Shown in pieces: positions 1-12,388 of a DNA stretch of 64,000 nt. The first letter of the stretch is position 1; every line of letters begins with the position of its first letter. The notes under the pieces were generated by a model, which did no database searches, was not told where the DNA came from, and saw only the letters and a program-made list of their open reading frames with translations. The DNA is from Triatoma infestans (taxonomy: Eukaryota > Arthropoda > Insecta > Hemiptera > Reduviidae): positions 1 to 64,000 of the forward strand of contig JAAEAF010003093.1 of assembly GCA_011037195.1 (NCBI GenBank). The letters are read 5' to 3'. The translations under genes and the position numbers were made by a program.

Positions 1-40
1 ACTGGAGTAAGAGAAAGTTGTGTGAGTGTTTCACGCCAGA
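1..40 (-). repeat. Terminal piece of the hairpin-ended repeat family, cut by the window edge
   Basis: It reads GGAGTAAGAGAAAGTTGTGT and ends CCAGA followed by a T run, identical in layout to the TCTGG end of the family described at 17659-18676. The rest lies outside the window. Confidence 0.8.
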
Positions 41-299
41 TTTTTTTAGTATTATCTTGTTTTTTACTAAACTAATCATATTATTTGTAGTCGAATCTCT
101 TTCTGTTTTTAGTTCTTCAAAAATATGTGATTATTATCTGTCAAGAGTGTCGGCTTGGACCATCCTTGGCGTATGTCATCATCATGTGCTGCTGGAATAT
201 CTGCCAGAATGCTTTCTATATTAATTAAAGATATTTATTAAAAAAGTATCCTGCCCCATTAGTGCACTTCCTTTGTCTGGTAGTTGAAACGATAATTCT

Positions 300-507
300 A
301 AACATTATAAGCTGGGAAATGTACGGCCACTTTTGTACTGTTCTAACATTTGTAAAGGTTCGAACGGTTCTAACAATTCTTTCAACATTCGATTCAACAC
401 TTGCAACATTCTTCGTGAATTACACTGCCTTTGATACCCTCTGCAACTAAAAATCTAATCACTGAGCGTTGTTCTTCCGAGGTGCAATGATCGAGCGGAC
501 GCGCCAT
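300..507 (-). pseudogene. Mariner-like transposase N-terminal fragment
   Basis: Reading down from an ATG at 505-507, the frame gives MARPLDHCTSEEQRSVIRFL, then VAEGIKG and IHE, followed by stops and frame changes. This matches the first helix-turn-helix of mariner-type transposases as I know the family. No catalytic part and no terminal repeats were found, so only a small piece survives. Confidence 0.5.
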
Positions 508-1105
508 TGTTAATGAATACATTTGAGGTTATGCTTACCAGATATTCTCGAGCAGTTGATGAGAAACTAAGTACAAGGATACCAACTTGACTCACTGAAA
601 CTATTGTATTGATTTAACAAACTGTTTCTAAGCTACAGCGATTTGTCTCGTAACTAAAATTACCCTCGTAATTAGTAAAATAGGAAATTTAAGAAGAAAT
701 ATGATAAGGGTGGTCAGAAAATAAGCAGAGTTCAAAAAACTGCAACTATTTTTATATCTTTCGTTTGCCACAGTGTATTACGATTGAAGGAATAGTAAAT
801 GCTTTTGAAGTAAATTCTTATGAGTGTACCTATAAGTCTAAACCAATTTTATTGTTAGACCCCTGCAAGATGTTAGGGGCTCTTAGATCTCTCCAATGGA
901 CCCACTGATGCTCCCCATGTCATCGGTGTTGTGAAAGAATTCCAAGTTACTGAATATATCACATATAAGTGATAAGACCGTATAAGGATGAAGCGGCGTT
1001 TCGTTTTAGCAAACATACTTACTTAGATGCTCTGAACTTGCCAACATTCAATTCCCTTAGCTCAAAATAATTTTTGTGCATGTTCTTCATAAATTTATTT
1101 TCGCA
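508..1105. other. Unannotated AT-rich stretch
   Basis: I see no coding signal, no repeat shared with the rest of the window and no RNA gene here. It lies between the mariner relic and the RNase H LINE. Confidence 0.5.
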
Positions 1106-1109
1106 ACTT

Positions 1110-2232
1110 CACTATTTGGCGGCGGGAGCTCTTCTCAGGATCTCTAGAGGTGATGCAGGGGGAGAGGGGTGTGGGGTTGAGGAAAGGTTATCTTCATCTT
1201 TGGGTCCCCTTACATGGCAGCTCCCTAGAGATGGCATGATTAAGAAATACAGCTTCATTAAAAATTTCTCTATGAAGCTGGGCACCAAAAGTGGGTGGAG
1301 CGAAGGATCCGCTCTGTTGGGCATTAAGGAACATGCCATTAAATGGTATACTTGACGGGTCGAAGACCCTCGAGGAAACTGGGTAGTTTCCCAGCATCTT
1401 CCAGGCGGAGATACACGCTATTGGAAGATACGTACAATTTAACCTCGATAGGCTATATAGGAACCAGGAGATTGTAATCCTTTCCGATAGTCAAGCAGCC
1501 ATTAGAGCATTGAGTGCATCAGTTATCAGCTCTAAAGTGGTCTGGGAATGCCTAGATAAACTTAATAACCTAGGCAGGAAGAATAAAGTTACCCTTTGGT
1601 GGGTGCCGAGGCATGTTGGCATCGAAGGGAATAAGATGGCTGACGCCCTGGCCAAGATAGGCACTACGACCCCGCTTCTAGGGCCGGAACCTTTTTGTGG
1701 GGGTCAGCGACCAGTTTCTGTTGGAGGAACTTAGGAAGGAGGAGGAGGCGAGGAGATGTCAACTCTGGTACTCCCTCCCCACTTTGCGCCAGGTCAAGAT
1801 CTGCCTGGGAAATTATAACCCACGGAGATCGGAGGCCTGCATCGGATTAAGCAAGAACAAACTCCGCATTCTTACGGGTTTCCTCACGGGGCATTGCCGA
1901 CTTAGAGGGCACCTGGTGTAGCTGGATTTGGAAAGTGACAGCTCATGCAGATTCTGTGAGGAGTTGGAGGAAACTCCATCACCATCTCCTAACAGACTGC
2001 GAGCCTGCCACTCAAAGAAGATTCAAGAACCTGGATAGCTACTAGGTGGAGGAGGGGGATGTACCCTCTCTAGAGCCTGTCAGGGTATTGGGATTTTTCA
2101 GGGATCTCAACCTGATGGAGGTTTTGTAGAACGGATGTTCAAAGGACATCAATGGGTGCTGTGGCAATCCTGCGGCACCAAGGGGGCATAGCACAATAGA
2201 TCGAAAGGTCGCAGTGCATTGGTAAAAAAAAA
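1110..2232 (+). pseudogene. I-type non-LTR retrotransposon, 3' half with RNase H domain
   Basis: Across frame changes the protein reads WYT-DGSKT (first catalytic Asp, one base inserted), FQAEIHAI (Glu), ILSDSQAAI (Asp), VTLWWVPRHVGIEGNKMADA (last Asp), then LTGFLTGHCRLRGHL and a Cys-Cys-His-Cys finger (CRFCEELEET). This order is typical of the C-terminus of RNase H-bearing LINEs. The 3' end is GCACAATAGATC-GAAAGGTCGCAGTGCA and an A run. It is 5'-truncated and several stops show it is dead. Confidence 0.85.
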
Positions 2233-2239
2233 AACTATT

Positions 2240-2930
2240 TTTGCGCTTCTTGGTTTCTGATATTTAAAATTATTAATAGAAATAAAAGAGACACGAGTCT
2301 CAAGCAATCATTTACTACCTTACATAGAATATATTGCGATAAATTCCTAGATCCTAGTATCATTGAAAACAATTCAGCAAAAAAGCGAAATAAGCTTTAT
2401 TCAATAAAAATATTTAATAAGCAGAAGTGAAATGAATTAAATAGTGTAAAGTGTATACACTAAAATATATTAAATTTAGTGAGCGTATTATAAACAACTA
2501 CAACTATATATAGCATTCCAAAAACGCACTTCAAAGATTAAAAGTTTTTATCTACTAGCATTCTCATGCTATGAGAACCGCTTTCAGCTGAACTTGGCTG
2601 TAGCTATTTCAAATGAAAACTTCTGTTTCAACAATATTGTAACCACAAAACAGACGACTTTTATGAGTTCGTTAAAAAAAACTTTTCCAACATTTTAACC
2701 GTTCGACCATGGATAAAAAGTATTTACTCTCTTCTTATCGCTGTAAGAGGAAGATTTTTTTTTATTGATGTAAGTTTGCTTGAAATTGAGCTTGTGAGGC
2801 TTCCTGAGTCGGACATGAGCTGTTCATATTTGGGAATCCGTTTGGGCGGATGCTACTCACAAAAACAAGGTTTCGGATTAAATCCGTGAACAGAATTTTA
2901 TGAACTCCTCTTTAACATTTTTTTTCTGAA
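2240..2930. other. AT-rich stretch with a decayed fragment of the hairpin-ended repeat
   Basis: No gene is visible. Around 2735-2900 the order of motifs (TGTAAGAGGAAG, GGCTTCCTGAGTC, then CTCAAAAA-like text) follows the CTCTTACT end of the hairpin-ended repeat family, but is strongly diverged. Confidence 0.35.
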
Positions 2931-3131
2931 TTTAAGCACGTCAACATCTATGGCCATTAGGGCCCGGCTCCTTCTCAATGCACTGCCGGCCTTCGGACAG
3001 TGTTCTCTCGTTACTGTGAGCTTTAAAGGCTCCTAGAAAGACAAAATCTAAGAGGCAGTACTGCTGGACTCGAACCCGGGACCTCCGCATGGCTAGTCCA
3101 GTGCGCTACCATTGAGAGCTAATCTCTTCCC
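2931..3131 (-). repeat. tRNA-derived SINE (family 1), poly(A)-tail subtype
   Basis: On the minus strand the head reads TCAATGGTAGCGCACTGGAC (box A region) and GGTCCCGGGTTCGAGTCCAG (box B). The central domain is GAGAACACTGTCCGAAGGCC-like, then GGAGCCGGGC, a tail CATAGATGTTGACGTGCTTA, and A-rich sequence. Other copies: 19421-19658, 31285-31430, 44701-44923, 57574-57765. It directly abuts the (TTA)n tract that holds the R1-type element. Confidence 0.85.
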
Positions 3132-3140
3132 TTATTATTG

Positions 3141-3182
<42 letters not shown>
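3132..3182 (+). repeat. (TTA)n microsatellite, left flank of R1-type element
   Basis: TTATTATTGTTGTTATT is followed by a pure TTA run up to the first non-repeat base of the R1-type coding sequence. A matching TTA run bounds the element on the right at 4122-4159. Confidence 0.95.
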
Positions 3183-3185
<3 letters not shown>

Positions 3186-4121
3186 AATTCAGTATGCAGC
3201 GGATAAGGCCGCGAAGGACACTGCTGCATTGAGCCGGTTGATGGCAAACGTTGGCGGTCCACAGGCCAGTACGCGCCGAGTACTACTGAGCGTGACCCAC
3301 TCAATACTGCTCTATGGAGCCGAAGTGTGGGCAGGTGCACTCAACAAGGAGGCGTATAGGAAAAGATTAGCGAGGGTACAGAGGCTGGGTGCATTAAGGA
3401 TTGCGTCTGCGTACCGCACCGTGTCCGAACCAGCAATTATGGTCATTGCCGGAGTGATCCCGATTGCATTCCTTGCAGGGGAACGTAAAAGACTGTACGG
3501 GAAGAGGGCAGAAGGAAGAAAAGAAACTCTAGCCAGGGAAGAAAGAAAAAGAACCTTCCAAAATTGGCAGGCTTCCTGGGAGGACGATCATCGGGGTCGA
3601 TGGACAGCCAGGCTGATTAAGGGAGTTGAGGAATGGGTGAGAAGGCCGCACGGTGAGGTAGACTTCTATCTCACCCAACTCCTGAGCGGTCATGGATACT
3701 TCAGGGCGTACCTGAAGAGGATGGGGAAGGCTGAGGAGGAGGAGTGCCTCTATTGCCCGGGGTGTAAAGATGATGCCTCGCACACCTTTTTTGCGTGTGA
3801 CCGGTGGCAGCGTTCGAGGTGGGACCTGGAGGAGGTGATAGGACGGCAGACTCCAGACACGCTGGTAAAGACGATGCTATCCAGTGAGACCAGCTGGCGT
3901 CACACAGCGGCATACGTGAGGGGAATTCTTATCAGAAAGAAGCAGGATCTGGAGGAGTTGGAAAAGAGGAACCCTCAGGGGGATAGGACAGAGGCCTAGC
4001 CTGATGTAGTGCTGAAATCGGCGAATCCAGGCTAGGTCCAAGCAGAGGGGGTGGTGTTTTAGCCGGTAGTCTCCGGGAGTCCGGCACGGCGTGCGCGTAA
4101 ATGCATTTCACCCCCCCCCCA
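3183..4121 (+). mobile_element. 5'-truncated R1-clade non-LTR retrotransposon
   Basis: An open frame from 3183 to 3999 encodes the C-terminal part of the R1-type ORF2: AADKAAKDTAALSRLM, the VTHSILLYGAEVWAGAL block, and a C-terminal finger C-x2-C-x8-H-x4-C (CLYC, then H and C, about 30 residues). RT and endonuclease domains are absent. About 270 codons are uninterrupted, so the insertion is fairly young. The 3' UTR is GC-rich and ends in a run of C followed by AAA and the (TTA)n repeat. The apparent N-terminus of the open frame is only translated microsatellite. Confidence 0.85.
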
Positions 4122-4122
4122 A

Positions 4123-4159
<37 letters not shown>
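4122..4159 (+). repeat. (TTA)n microsatellite, right flank of R1-type element
   Basis: A pure TTA/ATT run follows the AAA end of the R1-type element. Imperfect ATCT repeats follow. Confidence 0.95.
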
Positions 4160-4160
<1 letters not shown>

Positions 4161-5734
4161 ATATCTATCTATCTCTTAGACGGATCGGATCTTGAAACAT
4201 CAGAACAAACAGCTACAATACTCAGCTACAACTATGTTTCTATGATTCACATTGGACCCAAGCCACCTGATTTGCAGCATTCCTTCTCCATTGTTTTATA
4301 TTCAATTGCTACTGTTCCTCTTCTACATTACACATCCAAGGCAAATTAGGGTTAACTCTCGATCTTCTACCTCCGGAATTCCCTTCCAGTGAACTGGAGT
4401 AGAGCCAGTTCCCAAGTTTGACAATGACACCCTACAACTCTCTCAACTTCGCATTTTTCTGCATCTCCATACTCCATTTTTGTCACACTTGTCCCCCAAT
4501 ACCGCCCTCAATATGTTCCTACCCAGATGTTCAATTTAATTGCATCTGCCTGTCTCTGCACCTTTTATCAGCACTAGTCTTAAAACAATCTTATAAATCA
4601 ATATACTGAGACAAAGTTTTTGGAAAATTAGGTAGCACAAAAGTAGACAGTTAGGAAGATCAAAATTACCTGGCTGTTTTCATGATTAAATAATTTTTTT
4701 TTCCTTTCGGTCTCCGGAGAATCGGAGGAAAGGATAAAGGGTGAAGTAATTGGTAAGCTAGTCCAAATTTAATTAGCTAGAAAGGGATAATTGCCTTAGT
4801 TACAACCACTTATAATTTTAATTATTTAATTCATTGTTAACATTTATTAATACATATTTATTAAAACCTCAACACATTACACTGTATCAAGGTAATATAT
4901 ATCCGTAGCTTAAGGACAAACACTGGAACCGTTTCCGAGCAGTAAATCGCAAAAAAAAACTACAATTTCGGACGACAAATTTCCTGGATACTATGGTAGA
5001 TCCAAACTACTATCATATTGATAAATTCCAAGTTTCCCTTTTTATTTGAGATATATTTTTCACACAACCACATAAACGTTTACGCATAAATCGGTAATAA
5101 ATGCCGTTTTTAATATGATGAAAACTCCAATTTTGCAAATTTAAGACTATTGCAATATTTATTTCACAATAATATGAGCCGAACTTAGACTGCTGGAATT
5201 TCTTACCAAAAATAATTAGCAATCCATATACAGTATAACAATAGAAATGGTTTTATTACCACCAATAAAACACCATGTAATACTAACTAACCTTTGGGCA
5301 GGTTTATAGGCTACACTAGACTGCCATAAAGCTGTAAATTAGTGTAATAATTAATTGTTATTATTGTAAATAATGTTGTTATAATTAATTCAAACTTTAT
5401 TATTTGTTTTGGTGTCTAGTATTGATGAGGAAGTAATAATAATAATAATAATACTAAAGAGTTATTAGTGACTGTCTTCCTCGATTTTGATTTTTGAATA
5501 ATATGGTCGTTTCAGTCTAAAGTGACTACTTCAGTCAATCTAATCAATAACAGTTATCTATATTGCTGAAAATGAAGAAATTCTAGTATTAAAAAAAAAA
5601 AAACGAGGAAAGCTGTCAACAGTTTGTTTCTTAGTAGTTTTATCATTTATTCTATTTTATTAATAATGTAATAATTTCTATGTAATATAAACTCAACGTT
5701 TTTGTTAGTTTGAAGTTACCAAGCAGCATTGTAT
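4160..5734. other. Unannotated intergenic DNA
   Basis: I see no gene, RNA or transposon motif. There is a short (AAT)n tract near 5435-5450 and A runs. From about 5735 a decayed piece of the hairpin-ended repeat begins (ACTTTCTCTTTCCATTGTAA, GAGTTTTCACAGGGAAAA). Confidence 0.45.
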
Positions 5735-5834
5735 AAAATTTTGACTTTCTCTTTCCATTGTAAAAGGAAATAATGTGATGATGTAAAAGTCTGAAATTGA
5801 GTTTTCACAGGGAAAACATATTTTATGGTTCCCT

Positions 5835-6175
5835 ACGTTCGGACAAAATGTTTAATGATTATGAGAAGGAGAGAGAATTAGAGGTAATGGATTTAAGAGA
5901 AATGAACTAGAATAAATGCTGAACACCGTATAATGAAAATAACTCACGAACTGCAAGGACTTTACGTTAATATAGAAGTTAGTTAGCGAGAGATATATAT
6001 AGAGAGACAGACTGGCTGAGTGATGAGAAGGTAGATAGGTTGCTAACTGGTTGTAAACTGGTCGTAAACTCTCCTCAACTGTATTGCTGTCACTCTATTT
6101 ATATGAATCGAACTGTTCCATTCTAGTCTGTCCTAGGTGGGGATTGATTCATTTAATATGCTTCGCCGCTCTTCG
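5835..6175 (-). repeat. LTR-like dispersed repeat, copy 1
   Basis: On the minus strand the order is a TATA-like ATATAAATAG, then CAGTCTGTCTCTCT, TAAAGTCCTTGCAGT and GGTGTTCAGCA. The same order recurs at 15890-16110, and partly at 6500-6990 and 11445-11760. A TATA box followed by a conserved leader suggests a solo LTR, but I could not define TG...CA ends or a target duplication. Confidence 0.4.
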
Positions 6176-6499
6176 GATCCTATGAATCTAAAATAATTCG
6201 TATTCCATTACAAAGCTCAAACTTGATTATGTTTAGGTATCATCATCACCAAAAAGGTTTTTTGATCAAAGTTCAGCACTTGGGAGCGTAGTTTCACTAA
6301 ATGGTTTTGTGTTAGTTTTTCTCCGAGAAAGGCTCCAATGATTTTCTTCAAACATCGGATACTTATTGAGAAAGGGGGAGAAGAGTGGGACAAGCGGTAT
6401 GCGTCAAAAAATAGGGGACATTCATATTTTATATTCTGTCGCTGACAACCCACAGGGCAGAAGGAGATGGCCTCAAGAAAGCAACCCTCTTACTATTCT

Positions 6500-6990
6500 A
6501 GGATAATGTGGCTCCAATCCTTCACATACCCGAATTATCTTAGTGTCATAGATGTAAGAAGGAGAGAATTGAAGATAATTTAGGAAAGTGAAAAAATAAA
6601 CTTGTTAGATGCATTGGACACTGTTGTAATACAATTAATATATAAACTACAAGGACTTTACACTGTTTGTATAATACATAGCGATAAAGGTAGCGAGACA
6701 ATAATTAAGAGAGAGACAGACTGGTTGACAAAAAGAAAGTACGTAGATGTGTGACTGTGCAATGGTAGAAGCAAATGGAAAAATAGAAATAATTTTGGAA
6801 AAAATATAGTGATTTTAACTTAAAATAAAGTGTATTTCAGAGCAGTGAAATGAACTTAGAATCTGTTAGGGACTATTTATCTGAGTTCAATGATATCCCT
6901 AGACAAAGGACACCGTTACAAGAGAGGTCGGAGAACATGGCCACTCTTTGTCTTTTAACCCCTTATAGAAACCATATATAAAGGGCAATT
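6500..6990 (-). repeat. LTR-like dispersed repeat, copy 2
   Basis: The minus strand holds CAGTCTGTCTCTCT and GTAAAGTCCTTGTAGT in the same spacing order as copy 1. A TATATA sequence lies about 230 bp upstream. More diverged than copies 1 and 4. Confidence 0.35.
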
Positions 6991-6999
6991 CTAACTAAT

Positions 7000-7601
7000 A
7001 AGAGAAGCATTATTTCATCAGTCTATTCCAAAAGCATTCACCGGGTAACATTAGAACGCATTCAGAACGTCACTCTTTCATTTTAAATTCAGTATGCCAA
7101 GAAATGTTTAAGTTAACATTTATATTTTAAATTCATCTAGCTTATTTCATGATTACAATTAACTTGTAATTGTTATTCACATTATTCAATAATTCAAATA
7201 TAGTCAAATTATTTATTTGTAAGCAGTGGTGACTTCTTCATTATATCTTAAACATATCTCTCAGTTTACACACATACTTAAGCCCTTTCAAATATGCTCG
7301 TGCTACACTACAACATACATAGATACAAAAATATCACGAATAACATTACAACTGACTGGTGTCGAAAACTGTTCTTCTCCATAGGGCTAGGGTAGTCACT
7401 ATTTATGTCGAATTTTTCCCTCACTATTTTGAATATTTTTTTTTTAAGATGTCCTGATGAAGCTGCAACGTTTAACTTTCCTTTAAAGTACAATTTCAGT
7501 ACAACTCTTTGTTTACTATCTAATTATATAATTAGATATATTAGTGGCATGGCTAGAATTTGAATTCTGGCGAAAATTAATTAACCTGCAGTGTGTCTAT
7601 A

Positions 7602-7640
<39 letters not shown>

Positions 7641-7790
7641 CCTCGAAAACGGTTACAATGAATTTCTTTACACATGGATTCCTAACTGCATAGATATAAA
7701 CGTGTTTACTTTTATTAGAAACTTTTATTTTAGGATTTTCTAACGGAATTATTACGTCAATTCTGATTTCAAATATTTCTGGAGTTTGTT
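7000..7790. other. AT-rich stretch with poly(T) tracts
   Basis: No gene was recognised. A 28-base T run lies at 7606-7633. It could be the poly(A) tail of a minus-strand retroposed sequence, but no element body was identified next to it. Confidence 0.4.
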
Positions 7791-7793
7791 CAA

Positions 7794-8935
7794 TTTTTTT
7801 TTTTTTTTAATTCACAATCTATATAAATAAATATAATAAGTGAATAGGATGATGATGTGTGATGATGAATGACGTGATTAGCTGGAGGAGAGAAGCTACC
7901 CAGCGGTAACACTCTCGCAGGAGTTATACTTCCTATTGCTGGAGGTGATCACAGGGCAAACAGCGGCTCAGTCAACGGGGTGGATTATCTGGTATAGTTG
8001 TGGAAGCGAGACTTTGAACAAGAGGATTAGAGTTGAGGGCAAGACAGTCATAGAATTTTTTTATATTTAGTTTTGACAGCTTCAGATACATATGGGATTT
8101 TGAGATAACTGTGGAGGGTGGAATTAGAGACATAGAATGGAGCATCTGTTATCTGACAGAGGTATTTTTGACTGAAAAGACTGAATTTTCTGGGAATTCG
8201 AGCGCTTGGTTGAACCCCACAGTTCAAGTCCATTAAGTCCACATAGGTTTGAGTATACAGTTGTGTATTAGTCGTTTGTGCTCGAGAGATAGTTTCGATC
8301 GTCTTCCCATTATCTGAGTAGTAACTTATTCCGTTTGTTAAGTTTCAGTCTTTTTAGTTTTGTATGTGGATTCCATGTTAGTCTTTTGACGATGTACATC
8401 CCAAGGTAGCGAACTATGTTTGTAGGGGAGAGTGGTATTGAGCTGAAGGTTACTGAAGGACAGGAGGCAGAGTAAAGGTGATTTGTTGACATTTTTGTGG
8501 GTTGAGTAAATCCGCCATTTTTTGGCCCAAGATTCTATTTTATGTAAATGATTCTGTAAGAGAGTGGAGGTATTTATGGGATCAGAGCTGGATGCAAGGA
8601 TGGCTGTGTCATCAGCGTAAGTGCAAAGACGAGTGTTTGTACAGGTTGGTACATCTGAAGTGAATACAGTATAAAGAAGCGGGCCAAGTATACTACCATG
8701 AAAACTCCGGCGCCGGCCAGCGAGTAGTAAGAGGTAGCAGATCCGCAACTAACCTGAAAGTAGCGGTCAGATAAGTAAGACTTAATCAGTAAGTAATAGG
8801 TTGATGGTAGCTTTGTTTAGCTTCCAAAGTAATCCTGGATGCCATACCCGATCGAAGGCTTGAGCCACGTCGAAGGCTTGAACCACAGCAGTACTGTTTC
8901 CGCTCAAGTGTCGAAGCAGTGGTGTTCAATGTTAA
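7794..8935 (-). pseudogene. Jockey-like non-LTR retrotransposon relic (RT and 3' end)
   Basis: The minus strand encodes in broken frames the RT palm block GSILGPLLYTVF, then TYADDTAILASSS (YADD active site) and further down APFYVSNSTLHSYLKIPYVS. The last block matches APFYVSNHTIHNDLKIPFVS of the larger element at 9624-11390, so the two are related. About 250 bp of 3' UTR and a poly(A) tail (T run 7794-7808) follow. The 5' end breaks off near 8935 within the RT. Confidence 0.8.
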
Positions 8936-8939
8936 AGAA

Positions 8940-9619
8940 ATTTTGTCCATTTTAGAATTATATTAATTAATTTAAGAGAAAGACATATATATACTGTGTT
9001 TTGCACCAGATTTTTGGTTTGCATTATTATATTAAATGGTGGCCATGGCGATATTTTACTGAACATTTTTTTGATATCTATTCAAGAATATTTCAACATT
9101 ATTTTTTAATTTTCTTTTTTTTTTTTTAATTAATCTGTATAAAAGTATGAAGAAGTTGCGCTCTTGGGTATTATTTTATAAATTTTCCCTTTGACAAACA
9201 CAAGGAGAATGAGGAGGTAAGTGGGCTTTGAAGGTCAGCTCGGTGATAAATACATCGTTTAAAAGGTCGTTTTAGTTCATATTTAATTTACTTGTAAAAT
9301 TAATGTTTTAATATCAAACTCCCTGTGAACTTGTGTTAAATGGTAAAAAAAAAATAAAATTATAATAATAAAGTAATGTAGGTGTAATATTTTTGTAAAA
9401 GGAACAAGTTTTCTTTCATTTCTTTCATTTTTTTTTTTTTTTTAACACAGTCTGTAAATATACTAAAAAGTATATATTAAGGCTAATTTATAGATATTTC
9501 ATAATGTTACAAAATATTACAATCCTATTGGATGGAATTATTGATTTGCCATCTTCGCTTATCCAATATTTCAAAATTTATCTAGTCAATCCACAATTTC
9601 ACTGTTAACAAATCAAGAA

Positions 9620-9620
<1 letters not shown>
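8940..9620. other. Unannotated AT-rich stretch
   Basis: No coding or structural signal was found apart from T runs and a TTTCTTTCATTT-rich piece near 9410-9440. Confidence 0.4.
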
Positions 9621-9623
<3 letters not shown>

Positions 9624-9669
<46 letters not shown>

Positions 9670-11390
9670 TTTTTATTGATTTTTACAACTGCACAATTTG
9701 CGTGCAATAAGTAAAACAGATAATATGCGAATTATGTGTGCATTGGCTGAAGGCCGCGGCACACGACCTGATCTACGTGAACGACTGTCATCCAGCGATG
9801 GCAGCCGTAACAAACCATTAAGAATGGAGTCTCACAACTGTCCTAAGACAGCCGATTGTGTAAGTAGATGATCACGAGGCCATCGACGCTTCAGTCGCCG
9901 TAATGGGTTAGAGGGAAGAGTTGTGGTTGAGAGCGCTTGGATAAGTGGATTTGAATGAGAGGATAGTTGGGAATGGAACTTTAGATATCGGGACTTGGCT
10001 ATTGCAGAAACGAAGGGAATTTTTAGGTCGTTATGGATGGTGTGATTGGAAACGTAGAAGGGAGCATTGACTATAGTGCGAAGGATTTTAGACTGTAGGG
10101 ACTGAATGCGGTAAAGGTTTGAATGTCTGGCTGTCCCATATAGTTCGATTCCGTAAGTCCAAATAGGGGCTAATAGAGAATAATATAGTTGTCGTTTGTT
10201 ATGTAATGTAAGTTTCGAACGTATGTCTAGAAGTTTTTTTAGTATTTTGTATCTGTTATTCAGTTCAGTTCTTTTTAGTCGAGTATGGGGATTCCAGGTT
10301 AGTCGTTTGTCAAGATTGAGACCAAGGTAACGAACTTTTGTGACGGGAGGTAAAGGAATGTGGTTGAAATATATAGGAGGAAGGGTTTTTCGATTTAATG
10401 TGAAGACTATGTAATTGGATTTGAGTTGATTCACCTTTATTCTCCACTTTCGGAGCCAGGGTTCAAGGATGTTGAGATGGGATTGAAGATGTCTAGCTGA
10501 CATGACGGGATCATTATGAGGGGATAGGATGGCCGTATCGTCGGCGAAGGTGAAGGTGACCGTATCAGAATGTAGTGGGAGGTCAGCAGTATATACTGTG
10601 TAAAGAAGGGGAGCGAGTATGCTTCCTTGTGGAACACCAGCGTGAATAGGAAATATGGGAGAAAATGAGGATCCTTGGACAACCATGAAATGGCGATCGG
10701 CAAGATATGATTTGAGGATGAGGTAATAAGTGGAAGGAAGGATGCCCTTAAGTTTCCACAATAAGCCCGGATGCCATACCCGATCAAACGCTTGAGAGAT
10801 GTCCAGGAAGGCTCCCGAGCAGTATTGCTTCCGCTCAAGGGAGGTAGCGATGGTGTCTACAACTCTGTGTGCCTGGTGAATGGTAGAGTGATAACTGCGG
10901 AAACCGAATTGGTGATCAGGAATAATATTGAGTGGAGCTAATAGAGTATGGAGGCGGGATAGAAGAAGTTTTTCAAAAATTTTTCCTAGTAATGGTAATA
11001 AACTAATGGGTCGATAAGAGGAAGGGGAATGAACGGGTTTATTAGGTTTGGAAATCATGCGGATTGAAGAAAATTTCCAGAGTACAGGGAAGTGAGTTGT
11101 TCTAAGTATAGCATTGTATAGGGATGTTAGGAAAACGATGGCCTTAGGTGGGAGCTGTAAGAGGATGCGGGTGTTGATAAGGTCATATCCAGGGCTTTTT
11201 TTAGGATGAATATTGCGGATTATTTTCAGAACTTGTTTTGGTGTAAATGCTTTAGGTGGGAGTGACAGAGGAAGTGGGATATCAAGTTCCTGGGTGATGG
11301 TATTGCTGTGTTGAGGGTCCTCTATTTCAGGATGGGGAAAGTTGGAGTAAAGAAGAAAAACTATGTTTTGAAAGATTTGGAAAGTGCAAT
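9624..11390 (-). mobile_element. Jockey-like non-LTR retrotransposon, 5'-truncated, with 43-base poly(A) tail
   Basis: Frames open from about 11380 down to the stop at 9832 encode most of the RT: KKSPGYDLINTRIL, PSSYRPISLLPLLGKIFEK, FLDISQAFDRVWHPGLL (first catalytic Asp), GVPQGSILAPLLYTVY, FTFADDTAILS (FADD site), then KVRYLGLNLDKRLTWN and the thumb. The last 408 codons (9832-11058) are uninterrupted. The apurinic-type endonuclease and ORF1 are missing, so it is a truncated copy. The tail is a pure T run at 9624-9666. A long intact frame and tail indicate recent insertion. Confidence 0.92.
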
Positions 11391-11444
11391 TTCACAAAAC
11401 TTAAAAAATAAAACTATTATGTAATGGTACCGCAAAGATGATGC

Positions 11445-11760
11445 AACAACAGCAGAGAGAAGAGAGGCCCTTTCTGGTTAACAGAGACTACTCTCTGACT
11501 TAGGCAGGCTAGAGTGGGAGAACCTGAGTATATAAGCCAGTGGTAATCTATCTAAAGGATATCTATCAGATACAACCATACAACTGTACATCGCATCGTG
11601 TCATATCTTAACTCTCACTATTCATTCTATCATTTTCATTATAAAGTCCATTGCAGTTAGTGTAAACTTAGCTACATTATATTAGTGTCTTCATATCTCG
11701 TTCATTTAATCAAACCTAATTTCTCTCCTCAACAACTCCATTTTAATTAACAATTAGTGA
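11445..11760 (+). repeat. LTR-like dispersed repeat, copy 3
   Basis: GAGTATATAAGCC (TATA-like) is followed by CAACCATACAACTG and ATAAAGTCCATTGCAGT, the order seen in the other copies. The region to about 12080 continues as unplaced sequence with AGTGGGATAATGG motifs. No ends were defined. Confidence 0.4.
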
Positions 11761-12229
11761 TAGTTTCATTTAAGATATATTAAGTAAAATTGAAATAATT
11801 AGGAACAGTGAAACTGGTGTGAAACAGTCAGGGTGGGCAAAATGGACTCAGTAGTGGGCTAAGTGCTAAACCTCCCTGGAGGCCCCGAGTTCTAGATTAG
11901 AGAACTGGTGTGTAACTGGCATATAACTTTTTATTACTCATATTTTATTCCCATTAAACCCAAAGTGCTCCAACAGTGATCTCAGAAGTGGGATAATGGA
12001 CTGAAAAGTCTGGTAATCCATTGATTACATTATGTGATCCTCCTGGTTTAGCCAGACTGGATTTTGGTCTTTCTGTTTGTTAGAATGGAATAGTGAAGAT
12101 TTTTGCTCGAAATTCCATGATCCAAATAGGTGAGGTAGTAAGTATAGTATGTTCGTTTCAAAAGGGGAGAATCGTAAAGTTACACCCATGATCATTCAAA
12201 CAAACTATAATATTTGCCACATCTTTTTT

Positions 12230-12351
12230 ACTTTCTCTTACTCCTAGTAAGAGGAAGTATTGTAATCGTGTCAAATTTTCGATATCGAGTTTTCACCGGA
12301 AATATCCGTTTTGAGGGTCCCTGAGTCCAAAAAAGTGGTTTTTAGCAAATG

Positions 12352-12388
<37 letters not shown>

